DNA of 64,000 nucleotides from Hydractinia symbiolongicarpus (GCF_029227915.1 NC_079888.1:6319001-6383000), one strand, 5' to 3'; positions 44,631-55,529 are shown, numbered from the stretch's first letter. The notes: generated by a model from the letters alone, not told the origin. A program made the numbers and translations.

Positions 44631-45777
44631 CAGGCCTCGTCAGGAATATGGCGTGCGATCGCACGCGCACACGCCCACACACGCCATGTTTGAATGCTCT
44701 CGTGCGATCTTCGCACGTCAAAAAATAACACTAAATACCTCAGGCGTGCGCTAATCGCGCACAAAAATAAATAATATTTAGTTCAATAAAGGTAATAACT
44801 TTTTTTCGGACAACGAATAAGTTATAAATTATTTATTTTTAAGGTGACTTGCGAGTAAAGCTACACATCTTCGAGAGTACGAGTACAAATAAATGCGAGT
44901 AAAATAATTCAGAGTGAGAGTACAATGCGAGTACAATAAGAGTAATCTTCTTAATAACGAGAGTACGCAATAATTAAACTACTTGCGAGTAAATCTTTAA
45001 AAAAATATATCATGTTACTCAGGAGTTATATTAAAGAAAAAAATTTTTTTTAATTCAGTTGCTCTTTTTAAATTAAAAAAATATTAAAAAATAAATTTTA
45101 AAGTTCAACTTTTCTGTCTACTTCTTTAAATACTTTTGCTACTTTAGTTACGTGAAATCACTTCCAGCATGTTCTTTCGCAAGCACAGAGTCAGCATGAT
45201 ATCTAATTATAGTTATGGTGATCAATTGCCACATGCAGAAAGACTTTTCTTGTGTTGTTTTGAAAATTATACAGAGTGTGCTGATGTTGTTTTGGAAGTT
45301 ATTTATAACGGAGGAGGGTGTTACGAGGAAAATTTTCTGTCTTGTTTATTTTAGCTAAAGAAAATAATTTTGTTATAAATCGTCATAAAAATTTTAGTCT
45401 TTTGTTTAACCACGTAACTACTTTTACGATTACAAAGTTGGCGTCTAGTATTTTTCGCATGCAGCCCTTTCTTTGTTTGAGTTAAAAAAAATACTATTTA
45501 ACGTATAATTTTTTTTTTAAAAAAATAATAAACAATGAAAGCATCGCACATTTCAGTTTCTTCGCAACAAATTACCTGCTTTAAAACATGGCAAAATTAG
45601 TGTTGCTGTATGCGAGTTCTATGATTACTTGAGGAAAAAAATGGAACAATAATGAGCACACGCCATCGCACACCATTAAAAATTATGCCGTGCGAACATC
45701 GCACGCCTCAAAATGATTGAAAAGTATCATGGCGTGCAAAGCTCGCACGCCAGCATTTTTCTTCCTGACGAGGCCTG
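44631..45777. mobile_element. MITE, 1147 bp, with 5-bp target duplication
   Basis: Ends are perfect 16-bp inverted repeats, CAGGCCTCGTCAGGAA and its complement. ATGTT occurs directly before (44626-44630) and after (45778-45782) the element. Removing the element and one ATGTT restores the host reading frame exactly (LSLVHV joined to DDKMQKT). Subterminal regions contain at least five GGCGTGCGA/TCGCACGCC-type hairpins, and the interior has repeated GCGAGTA motifs. No transposase is encoded; an open frame at 45169-45354 has no recognisable similarity. Confidence 0.9.
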
Positions 45778-46478
45778 ATGTTGATGACAAAATGCAAAAG
45801 ACCCCTGAAGTCAAATTATTGAATGAGTTAGAAGAGAAAGTAAAAACTGATGGTCCAAATCGTGACAATGTTAACATAATTGATGCACTGTTCTTTTACA
45901 TCTGTTTGTTGACGTTTGAGCAACATTTGGAGCTCTGTCAACATTTATTTTGAAACGCGTTTGTGCTACCAAGAGAAACCTCATACATTTTTTTTAGACA
46001 AAATGGTGCACCTGAGTATCAAGGATTGTAAAAGCGATTTGCGATGTACTGAGAGACAAGGAGCTTATCACATAACTGGACCTGATCAAAAAAACCTTCA
46101 AACTGGTTGAATGCATTTAGAAATGATCACTTTAAAGCAACATTGGTAGAGTTCTTAGCCTTCTTTTGGGAAAACAACATGCATTCAAAAGTACTTGGAA
46201 ACAAAACAGTCACAATAAATTGCAATGATACATGATGTTTAGAGTTGAAGGAGAGATCGTGGTCAAAAGCGAGATTGTTAGATTGTTTTTAACTCATGAA
46301 GAAGTCAGAATTTTGTACCAATATCTTTGATTCAACCACCTGCAAACGTTGTGATAAAAACGATAGATACTGACGTGCTAATAATTGCTCTTGGATGCCT
46401 CAGTGAGTTACCTGACAACTTCAATATTTGGATGGAAACCGGTGTTTACACTAAATATACATTAACCCTATTCGTTCA

Positions 46479-46498
46479 GGGGGGGGGGGGGGGGGGGG
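46479..46498. repeat. Homopolymer run of 20 G
   Basis: Twenty consecutive G between TTCA and TTGGCGG. It lies just after the point (about 46463) where the dead transposon ORF breaks off, so it may mark the end of another insertion. Confidence 0.8.
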
Positions 46499-46539
46499 TT
46501 GGCGGATTCCGTCCACCCCCTAACGGTTCTTCTTAATAA

Positions 46540-47085
46540 CTCCCTATTGCTATGTTATATGGCTATAAAACTTATTGAGTTTTAATATTTATCTATTAGA
46601 CACCTGCATGCCAAATGTATAGGTCCCATACCTTTCAGAAGCCTCATATTGGCCATTACTTGAAGCTATCCCTAAAAATCTCTATGAAATCCTTATAATG
46701 GGGAAAAGTTAATAACTCGTGTTAGGATTATCCTTAGAACTTGAAACTTACGACACAACTTTGTTTTATTAAGAAGAATCATTTTCAGCCAATTCATTTT
46801 TGCTTTTTTAAGGGATGGCTTATAGTCAAAACCATAAAGCGAGCCAAACAGTCACTAGAGCTGTTTGTTTATATAATTAAGACGGAATATACTATGTTGT
46901 TTCGATAATAGATTTTTATCTAAGAAAACACTAAACTATCAGTCGGGGAAAATTTCTTAATCCTCTTAATTAACCTGTATAGCTTAATTTGGAGATCTCC
47001 CTAATAAGCTGTATCATACAGCTTAACTTAGGTGACATATACATCTAGATTAGAAAGTAGAAAAGATTTTTTCCTGATTTCTCAG
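46540..47085. other. No gene seen
   Basis: Sequence with several TTAATTAGG/CTCCCTAATAAGC-like short inverted blocks shared with the 47430-47500 region, flanking the SINE; probably repetitive DNA of undetermined type. Confidence 0.3.
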
Positions 47086-47087
47086 AT

Positions 47088-47415
47088 TACATTAGTGGTT
47101 ATAGCTCTCGTACTCTGTGCGAGAGACCAGAGTTCCATTCCTCTTGACAGCGATTCAACATGGACGAGTGAATGTTACTATAGCCCTAGGTTACCCAAGC
47201 CATGTGAGGGAAATTGGGAAAATGGCACACTGTCTGGGTCGTTGGATGTTGCTGTGAGTTGTCTAGTAGAGTGTAGGCCCTAATTAAGTCTAAGTAGCTC
47301 AAAATGAGCATTAAATACTCTAGGACTCTCCATCTAAGCCATGGCCCCTCCTTGAAATAATAATGGTATATCCCTTGATATTTGTGACGCAAGCCATGTA
47401 AAATATGCACATGTA
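47088..47415 (+). mobile_element. Second tRNA-derived SINE family
   Basis: The head reads TTAGTGGTTATAGCTCTCG (A-box region) then AGAGTTCCATTCC (B-box with one mismatch to GTTCRANNCC), at tRNA-like spacing with a TGTGCGAGAGACCAG arm between. The body continues CCCTAGGTTACCCAAGCCAT and GTTGGATGTTGCTGTGAGTT. It differs from the SINE at 3.7, 4.6 and 27.8 kb. The 3' limit is approximate. Confidence 0.6.
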
Positions 47416-47419
47416 TCCA

Positions 47420-48300
47420 TCTATCTATTAGACTGTATCATACATCCAAACTAAGTTGAAATCCTTATTAAGCTGGTATGATCTTAATTAGGAGGATTTA
47501 CCTGACTGACTACAGCCATGCTGCAATATTTTTTAGGGTTGTTTCTGCATTTTCTTTCCTGGAAAAAATCATTTTCCAAGTACCTAGAGGATAAAAAACT
47601 AAGAAATACCTACTCAGCTCCAACCAAAATAATAAGGAATGACCTAAAAGTGCCTGCTGAGTACATAGACAATTTTATATGAATTTTGCTCCTGACATTG
47701 TGCAACAATGTTTGGATTTGTGCTCGCACATGTGAGCAATCACTGGTTGTTACGTAGGTCTGCCATTTTAACTTTAGCAGTATACAGGATTTTTAAAACA
47801 CAGACTGCATGCACGAAAGATGGGACAAGTCACAAAAAGAAAACAACAACTAAAACCACATGTGTGTCTGCTGCACTGACTGTCTGTTCTGTGCGCTGAG
47901 AGAATTCCCCTGTGGCCATTGGGGATTTGTCCCTCTGTGTGTTAATTAACAAGTCCTAGGGATGGGGAGGGGGCACAGGACGGCGAAAGCAGGACCGGGG
48001 CATGGGGAAGCTGCAGCACATATCCCTTTTTCAAAAAAGCAAGGTACTATAAGGGAACAATACATTTGCGGAACTTATTTTTACGAATGAGTTGTCCTAA
48101 AATGCCTTATTTTTCGAAATAATTTTTTGCGGATTTTTCCAGTAGTAGCAATTTTACCCCAGCCCTGTCCCAAAGCCTCTTCTACGCCTATGTGATATTC
48201 TAGAGCCGTCTCGTTCGAATATCACTACAAGCATGAAAGAGCCTGTTGATTAGTTGAGAATTCTATGTTGTTTTCCTTTCTTGCGTGTTTTCTTTTTGAA
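47420..48300. other. Intergenic, nothing recognised
   Basis: Comparatively GC-rich patches (47940-48010) but no coding region, splice structure or named repeat found. Confidence 0.4.
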
Positions 48301-48307
48301 CATGTTC

Positions 48308-48362
48308 GTATCGCCGTCCCGGGGTCAGAAAAGATACAAGATGCCCTGGGGACGAGGTTGCC
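48308..48362. repeat. Dispersed repeat with GATACAAGATGCCCTGGGG core
   Basis: CGCCGTCCCGGGGTCAGAAA then GATACAAGATGCCCTGGGGA and CGAGGTTG. A related copy lies at 50470-50537 (CGCCGTCCTGAATGTCAGAA, then GATACCAAATGTCCCTTGGG and CGAGGTTC). Weaker copies occur near 52255-52320 and 56070-56095. Family unknown, probably a MITE end. Confidence 0.5.
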
Positions 48363-48942
48363 ATGAATTATAACCTTTCTATTAAATTAAAACGCGAAGA
48401 AATTTGAGGTTAAAAATCCTTGTGAGTTTGCGACAAAAATTTGGAGGTCTGCCTCATTGGTTCATAAACCACCCTCCATATAGTTAAATAAGTTTTATTT
48501 CACGCATATTTATACATTCCCGACTAAAATAAGTTTCATTCACACATCCGAAGCTTAATTTCAATAACCATGCGTACAACTTCATGCCCAGGGCGTTTTT
48601 GATTAATTATACGGCCCGTGGACCAAGAAACCCTTGAGACAGTGCGTAGTTTATAACAACACACTTTGTCTTGAGATAAAAAACTATAGCGTTGACGACG
48701 CACGAACAACCTCCCTGCCTTGAACTCAGAATTGTCTCTTTGTGTGCGGAAGTGTTTGTGTTTGTGCAGAAAATGTAAGTAAGAAATTGAGTATTATGCC
48801 ACGTCATACATATAATAACAAGATGTGTCTTTTGATCATTTGTAATGCATGGCTAACTTCTTTGAAATGCTGAAGGGCAAACGACATACCAACACATTTA
48901 TAAAATTGTTTCCTTGTAACAAGAGCTCGTTTTCTTTAAAAC

Positions 48943-50373
48943 ATGTCGTATTTCTCCATAAACGTTTTATTGGTAACGTTGGTGATATTTCAGTTAGCTG
49001 ACGTAATCACTCCGTCATTTCTTCAAAGAAGTTTAGGTGAGAGATTCAAAAGACAAAGATCGGTGAGTTCTCATAAAGTTCTACTGCTTTCTCGCCGTGT
49101 TAAGACACAATTCTTGCCGGCTGAGCGTAGAATATCTTTCCATACAGCATTTTGGAGAGAAAGAAACCAATTGTTTGTGAATAAGAACGTTACCCAGCCG
49201 CGCAGCAAAAACCGTTTCGGAGGGAAGTGGGCTGGGCGCAAATGTTAGTGTCTTTCCTTAAGGGTACCATGGAGTAAAGACATTTTTAAAATTCAACACA
49301 CAAAAAAATGGCAAAATGTTTGGGTGGGCAAGTGTTTGTCATTGCCTTTTGAACAGTTGTCGAGTCATGTTGAAACGCCTCATCCTCAAAGTTTTAGTTT
49401 TATTCAAGAAACAACGTGCATATTTGATAAATATTTCATGGGAAAAGTTATACATCCATGCTTGGGTACCGGTTTTTCTTTCAAAAATGTCTACCTACCT
49501 TTGTCGCAGTCATTTTTACGAGAGTATTAAAATTTTGCAAAAATCGTAAAAATGGATCTAGCATTCGAAGAGCGATAGGTCAAACTCAAAAACTTCCTCA
49601 TAATAATAATCAATCAACAAAAACATCTGACCTAGGCCTCTCATAACCGGAACATTTCGTTCTCAAACAATTTTTGGTTTGCCTTTCTCAAATTCCTTAT
49701 AAAATTCAAGCTTTTTTCAATTCATTCAAACGAATGTTTTAAGACTCATACCTAGTTTGCCAAAAAGTTATCGTAGCTATACTTTGTAAGAACTAAATAA
49801 TCTGGTTATATTTTTTAGAATGAAAAGTCGGGCTCGATATGTCAACAATACCCCAGCCTTTGCCAAACAATATTATCAGAAATTAATAGACATTTGAATC
49901 AACAAGACAGTGGCGATAAAACGGATACGATTGATGATAGCGATTCTAGTGAAGAAGAAGAAGATACAACTTTAACAGAAAATAAAAAGATATCTGAATT
50001 ACCAAATGAAAATAATCCCAATATTACAAAAAATACATCCGGAAATTTAGTTGACGATACAAAACTTTTTACAGCTAATGTTACACCACCTTTGGTAAAG
50101 TCTGATGATTTGGACAAACAAGATATATTTGGAGCGCCTCAAGAAAACAGCAACGGTGGTGCAAATAACAAAAAGAATCAATCGAAAGATGCTAAAGATA
50201 AGCAAGCAACATCACATAGTAAAAACAATGGGAGGACTGGGAAAGGACATACTGTCACATTGTCGGAGAATAAGGTAAACCCTGACTCAGCAAAAAAGAG
50301 AGTTTATTTGCAACCATTAGAAGATGTAGAAGAACCAGCTGAAAAGAAAATGTCTGAGCACATCAAATACTGA
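48943..50373 (+). CDS. Secreted protein A, CxxxPxxC family, two exons
   Basis: Exon 1 (48943-49062) encodes 40 residues: a signal peptide (MSYFSINVLLVTLVIFQLAD) and a basic stretch ending ERFKRQRS, a possible furin site, up to a TCG|GTGAGT donor. Exon 2 (49819-50373) follows a T-rich acceptor and encodes 184 residues in phase 0. It starts NEKSGSICQQYPSLCQTIL, then an acidic run (DDSDSSEEEED), a low-complexity Asn/Lys/Ser-rich middle and a C-terminus EKKMSEHIKY before TGA. Predicted length is 224 residues. Gene B has the same plan: signal exon, phase-0 intron, seven residues, then CxxxPxxC. I do not recognise it; a secreted peptide precursor or matrix protein is possible. Confidence 0.65.
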
Positions 50374-50469
50374 CCACAATACCAAGAGACGTGTACTGCA
50401 ATTTTTTTTTCTTAAGAACTCTGTAAACTGTAAATCTATATTGACAACCAATCTCGACACCAGGGTATC

Positions 50470-50537
50470 TTGTATCTTTTTGACACATCGCCGTCCTGAA
50501 TGTCAGAAAGATACCAAATGTCCCTTGGGGCGAGGTT
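50470..50537. repeat. Dispersed repeat, second copy
   Basis: Related to 48308-48362: same order of a CGCCGTCC block, a GAAAGATAC block, and a (C)CCTTGGGGCGAGGTT block. It lies just after the gene A stop codon. Confidence 0.5.
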
Positions 50538-50539
50538 CA

Positions 50540-51605
50540 TTGACAACATTAAGTTATGTGTACAGGGCGACAGTGTTATGTGCTTGAATTATTCTGTTCT
50601 TCGTTTGGGTAGAGCTCGTTGTGTTGTGGGAATACTTTCTCCTTGTTAACTTATTTAAGGGGGCGACAAAAAGAATATGTAGCGCGCATGAAAAATAAAA
50701 GTCTACGACTCCTGTTTTGTTATCATTGTGTCGGTCGACTGTACACTTCACTGGAATTGTTTTTACTTTTTACAACATAGGAGCTTATTTATTCTTTCCA
50801 TCCTTCCTAAATTTAAATTAAAAAAACAGGAAATTACCAGTGTTTTTTCATTGAAAGTAAAATAAAGCATTTTGACGAAAAAGTATTTTTATTCCTACTC
50901 TCTTTAACACCAATGCGGTTATTTTCAATAAAGTTTTATAAAACCATCATTTGTAAAAAGAACTTCCTTTTTTTGTTCTGCACAGCACAGGCGACAAAAT
51001 AGCCTTTTGAAAATTGACCAATGAAATTATCTTCGACTAAAATGTACACATTCTAGCGGGTTAATCATGGCGAAATATTTGTTGGTTAGAACAGCTGCAA
51101 TATAAGAAAGTATATATAAATATAGATTGAATAATTAGGAAATAATTACAACATAGTTCACTTCCGTGCTTTGTTCTTCCACGCAATAACTTCCAGCTTG
51201 TCACAATGGCGCGAACACAATGTTATGTTAATTTTTAAACACCAACATAAACAATCTTGCAGTTACATTTATACCACAGTTTTTTATATGAGTATACATT
51301 GCGAAATTTGTTTAGGACGAGTCATTAAGGAAGAGCGTATTTCTAGAGGTACGACTTTAAAGTTGGAGCAGCTGTTTCTGTCGCCATCGTTTACAGCTGT
51401 ACTTTACATTGCATCATTATCACACTTAATGCACTTGATAAATACTACACGAATGTAAAAATTGATTGAACTGCGGAGTGAAAAAAGCCACAACTCGAGA
51501 AAAGTGGTTTTCAGGAAATGGTTTATATTATCCACTGTTTTTAAATATATATATAATAAGCAGAAATTTATTACAAGAAATCATTTTACCAAGAAAAGTT
51601 TATTG
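50540..51605. other. Intergenic between secreted genes A and B
   Basis: AT-rich; no splice-compatible coding segments recognised. A short frame near 51171-51458 has no family features. Confidence 0.4.
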
Positions 51606-51609
51606 GACA

Positions 51610-52626
51610 ATGAAAGGAAGTATACAGCTAGCTATATGCTCTTGTTTATGTTTCACGCTGGTCTCCTCCTTGGCGAGTGGAAGTCATACCTTCTTAATTC
51701 CGAAGGTGGGAGAAGGAAAAGCAGAGGAGGGAGTGAGTACCAATATATTTACATATGTTTGGAAAGTCTTTTTTATAGTATTTACCTTGCAGGTAACATT
51801 TGGTTTTCACTGTAGACTTTTAAATTTGATGTCAAATAATTGCTACCTTATCCGTTCTAATTCTTTAAAAGATATGCACAAAGTCGTTGTGGATTTGTGC
51901 GAAGAAAATAACGCAACAGAATATTAAAGCTTTCGAATAAATCGATTTAAGCCGTCTCATTAAAAATGACCTTAATATACTTATCTATGTCTCCACATTA
52001 ATCATACCGTTGTCTTTCTCTGCGTGATAAATTGTGGTACGAGCACGAGAAATGTAACATATACAAGGGAAGGGCGTCCACTGGCTGCCGTGAGTAAGTC
52101 AAAATGGCAGCTGCGAGCTGCGGCAGGAATATTCCCGTGGATTTTCCCCAAAGCTAACAAGTAGTGTTTTCCAAAAATATCCTTGCGCTAAAGTTAAAAA
52201 ATATTTACAAGAAAATTATTGCGAAGTTTCTTTTTAAATATTATCCAGATGCTAGAGTCCCTTGGCTCCTGAGCCGATCAAAAAGACAAAATACCCTAGG
52301 AATGTGATTGATCGTGGATATAAAAAAATCGCAATTTGAACACTAACCATGTCTTTTTCTGCTTTTTTTAGAAAGCAAAGATTAGGAAATTTTGCATCGT
52401 CAACCCACTTGTATGCGCCAAACTACTTGCCCGTGGTACAGATGCAAATCAGAAAGATGGCTTCAATGGTAAATATGACAACACAAAAATGAAACAAAGA
52501 GAAATTAAAAGAAAAGTGTACCTTCCAAATCAAAAAATTAATTATCCAAGAAGGTATAATTCGGATCAATCTTATGGACGGTTTGTTTTGCGCAATGTTA
52601 GACGATACGGAACTAGAATGAATTGA
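51610..52626 (+). CDS. Secreted protein B, CxxxPxxC family, two exons
   Basis: Exon 1 (51610-51732) starts ATGAAAGGAAG and encodes 41 residues: a signal peptide (MKGSIQLAICSCLCFTLVSS) then LASGSHTFLIPKVGEGKAEE, ending at a GGA|GTGAGT donor. Exon 2 (52372-52626) follows a T7 acceptor tract and encodes 84 residues ending RYGTRMN then TGA. It starts KAKIRKFCIVNPLVCAKLLA: seven residues, then CxxxPxxC, exactly as in gene A. The rest is strongly basic with several dibasic sites (KRK, RR), as in processed peptide precursors. Total 125 residues. It lies on the same strand as gene A, 1.2 kb downstream, so the pair looks like a tandem duplication with diverged tails. Function unknown. Confidence 0.65.
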
Positions 52627-52857
52627 TTATATTTATAAAGGAAAAATATACAATATGACATTTTATAAACTATTTCTGTTGCTGTTAGCATCCCTAAACG
52701 TATAATGAGAAGTGTTTTAAACATTACTATTGCAAGCTCCCCTCTTTTTGGAATTATTTAAATCATCGGTTCAAATTGTCAACAAATTAAGTCATTTTAC
52801 ATTTTTAGATAACATGTTAAAATAGATAAACAATATAAGTATTAATAATTGAAATAA

Positions 52858-52969
52858 CTAGTCGTTAGCCCGTGGAAAAATCCACGGGTTCGCCCGTCGC
52901 GGCTAAGCTACCATTTTGCGTGACAGACAGACGGACGGACGGACAGACGTATACGGGCATTATTATTGA
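52858..52969 (-). mobile_element. Mini Helitron-like element, copy 2 (112 bp)
   Basis: On the minus strand it starts TCAATAATAATGCCCGTATA, runs through a (GTCC/GTCT)n tract and CACGCAAAATGGTA, then a perfect 8-bp stem hairpin (CCCGTGGA...TCCACGGG) seven bases before the terminal CTAG, followed by T. A hairpin a few bases upstream of CTRR is the Helitron 3' end. No Rep/helicase ORF is present. Confidence 0.55.
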
Positions 52970-53159
52970 AATAATAACAAAAAGCGAAACGAAAAATAGT
53001 ATTAGTGATAGAGCATTAAAATTTGTTATTGCCATGGACAAACAAGGCGGTTCAAGTGCCTTTTACAGCTCCCCTGTAACCACAGAAACCTCTCCAAGAC
53101 CTCTTGGACACAAATTGAACGCTCTACCTAATGAGCAATTTTCCAATTAAATGCCTCAG

Positions 53160-53395
53160 CTGGTCTGTCCTCCACGAAACATTGCAATGAATTCAGTAGA
53201 ATGCACGTATGCAACTATGAAACGATTTCAAACATGTTATCGACTTTTGTTTTGAAAGACTTTCTGAGACCTGCGTAAAAAAATTGTATACACGAAATGA
53301 CACATATGAGAGAAGTTGACATATGAACCTTATTCATCCGTTAACTCACTTAAAAATTATAATAATCAAATTGTAAAAAAATCTCATTCTTGGGA
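53160..53395. other. No feature seen
   Basis: The frame 52872-53150 runs out of the Helitron-like element and is a chance extension; beyond it nothing is recognised. Confidence 0.4.
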
Positions 53396-53400
53396 GAAGT

Positions 53401-53480
53401 TTTTTACATTCTCGACCCCAGAGCTCTTTAAGATAAACTCAAAAGTCTCACAAAGAGCTCTGAAGTCGAGAATGTAAAAA
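53401..53480. repeat. Fold-back element, 29-bp arms
   Basis: TTTTTACATTCTCGACCCCA plus GAGCTCTTT (53401-53429) pairs with 53452-53480 at all but about two positions, leaving a 22-bp loop. The size and AT-rich ends suggest a tiny MITE. Confidence 0.75.
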
Positions 53481-53958
53481 AAAAATAATAAAAAAAAAAT
53501 ATTTTTTAGAAATTAGCTTATTAAAGTCTCATTTTTTTCTTGTCTGACTAATAAATTCTTTTCACAATGTCTAAATACACTAGCAAGTAGAAATTAAATG
53601 AGACGGTGAACATTTTAGACAGGACACAACATGTAAACATTGTTATCGATTCTTTCAAGATTTGATTAACATTGGAAAGCAACTCATCCCACCCTACAAA
53701 ATGTGCTTTAGCCGAAATTGTTAGGCCGACCAAACGGGGCGGTGGAAATGGCCCTCCTCCACTTTTTTTTGAAAATGGCTTAGATTGCTTGGAATACACT
53801 ATTTTCTCCATTGTAAAACAGTAAAATTTTAGAAGTTGAATAATCAGTTCCGCCAAATCAGAGGTTTTTAAATTCTCAAAAGTTTTGCGGACGCTTATGC
53901 ACGCAAAATCTAAAAACTTCGCGATTTTGCTAGCAAAATCATCTAAAGTAGTGGGAAA

Positions 53959-55529
53959 CTACACAGACACGTTCTTCTTTACCTTCATTAAGAGTTCGTA
54001 GCTGACGTTCTTCGTCTTCTTTTTAATTCTATTTGTAAAGTTTGCATACTACAATTAAAGAAATGAACTTAGTTATTGGTGTTCAAATAAACCAATCATT
54101 GAGAAAGATAAAGGCTCGACCGAAAACGGTAACTAGTATTTAGAAAATAAACAAACAAACAAACAAACAAACAAACAGAAACGGTGTAATGACATTTAGC
54201 AGACATTTTCCTTAAGAAAATCAATCATAGTCAAATAAAAATATTTACAACACTTGAACAAGGTATTAGCTAAGCAATTTAATTTTAATCAATATTATTT
54301 TCATATTTTTTTTCTACTAATTTCTAAGAAAGACTTATTGGGAAAATTGAGAAAAACCCTGCAAAAATTTATAGTTTGAGGTACTTTTACTCTTTTTCTG
54401 GTCTATACACTAAGTTTGGGGGGAGGAGGAGTTTGGGGGGAGGGGGACTTAAGAGAAATAATAGGTAACCATAACAAGATTCCACCAAGGTTGGCGCTGA
54501 CCCATCAGCAAATAATTTTTAGATTTTAACCCCTAGATTGACCAAGTATGTCTTACGTCCTAACCTTCGATATCTCAGTTTCTAAGGAAAAAAATTTATA
54601 GATGTTATTTGAACGTGTTAATAAGTTGAAAGTATGAAAAGTATACAAAAATAAATAATATGGAAGTGCAAACATTGCTATAAATAATTTCTCATAACAC
54701 TATCATTTACAAAGGTTTATGTTTATCGCGTTCATATGGTGATAATGTTGAACATCGCCATAATACGTCACTGGCATTGTAGAATCATGTTTTTGTCTCT
54801 AGAGTCATCACATACACTACTCTTCGTTACTATTAGCATAGGATCCTCAACACGCCAAACATTGTCATGCGTCGTCACTGGCATTACCCCGACGCTTAGT
54901 GGTTAGAAAAGTTTGGTTTCGGTATTTTTAAACGTCTTTTAATTTGGATTTGTCGTTGGAGTAATTTTTGGCACTTTTTTGGCATCAGTAAGCAAAACTT
55001 TCTAATGACGTCTTTCTATAAAAAAAAAGGATAAAAAGTTAACTCGCATGAACAAATAAAAGAAGGGAGATGTTTTACTTGGCCGAAAACTTCTTTACGC
55101 ATCAATAAGGAAAACTTGCCATCTGCTGTTCCAAGGTTAGAAAAAGCTAACTATGGTTCATTAATTTAGTTACCATTCAATTCCTTTTTGTTTTTATCTT
55201 AAAACTTTTACAAAACTGTTTGTTTTTTTAGTTCTTTAACTGCGTTTATTTTTGTGAAAATAAATAAATAAAATAAAAGAAGTCCTTCGAACAATTTTAG
55301 AAAGCATACACTGAATTTTAAAAAGAGCGCAATTTTAAATGTGATCCATAGTAACAAAATGGCGCGTTATACTTTTTAAATACAGGAATATACTTACACC
55401 AACCGATTGAAATCGATTTACTTTGCCAGGAAGAAATACGTTACTCCCGCTCGCCATGGTTTCCACCATTATGAAAAAGAAACATGTAAACAAACACAAG
55501 AAGGAAACGTTCCTTAAATTGATCAGCAT
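53959..55529 (-). CDS. Secreted protein C candidate, signal exon plus possible short exon
   Basis: Exon 1 (55529-55398) encodes 44 residues: MLINLRNVSFLCLFTCFFFI is a clear signal peptide, followed by ETMASGSNVFLPGKVNRFQS and VG, then a strong GGT|GTAAGT donor. ASGSxxFLxxKV resembles the same place in gene B (ASGSHTFLIPKV), also phase 0. A compatible short terminal exon lies at 54048-53959 (YANFTNRIKKKTKNVSYELL, ending NVSV then TAG), in phase 0 after a GTAG acceptor, but it lacks CxxxPxxC and is a weak candidate. The first exon is well supported; the second is tentative. The plus-strand frame 55423-55752 over the same DNA is taken as a shadow. Confidence 0.4.
54148..54177. repeat. (ACAA)n microsatellite
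   Basis: Seven AAAC/ACAA units in a row (about 54148-54177). Confidence 0.85.
54180..55320. other. Putative intron of secreted gene C, or intergenic
   Basis: AT-rich with a G-rich purine patch (54415-54450, GGGGGGAGGAGGAGTTTGGG). No coding segment recognised. Confidence 0.35.

Larger units (their letters stand above)
43370..46475 (+). pseudogene. Degenerate transposon-type ORF, family unnamed
   Basis: Fragments in three frames, in the order of a protein I associate with repetitive animal elements: DAFGKYIAESDGLHILNEVG, GSLGSFLLAK, LALAMEI; MVKETMNPFNNAIEKEHLFN with ASRKAASPDTTKFF; YNIKAADNKVVAVTMMRDLF and PPTQVPLSLVHV; then, after an inserted MITE, DDKMQKTPEVKLLNELEEKV, WLNAFRNDHFKATLVEFLAF and VVIKTIDTDVLIIALGCLSE. 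Many stops and frameshifts; clearly dead. It is interrupted at 43471 by a short palindrome, at 44631 by the MITE and at about 46463 by another unrelated sequence. The superfamily is not established from sequence alone. Confidence 0.5.

Noticed and set aside
44235-44721. Minus-strand frames near the MITE left end
   Set aside because: Shadows of the plus-strand dead transposon ORF, with no motifs.
47100-47160. A functional tRNA gene
   Set aside because: The B box is mismatched and acceptor-stem pairing is absent; it is the head of a SINE.
49316-49646. Three overlapping frames between the exons of gene A
   Set aside because: They lie inside a well-supported intron and have no conserved features.
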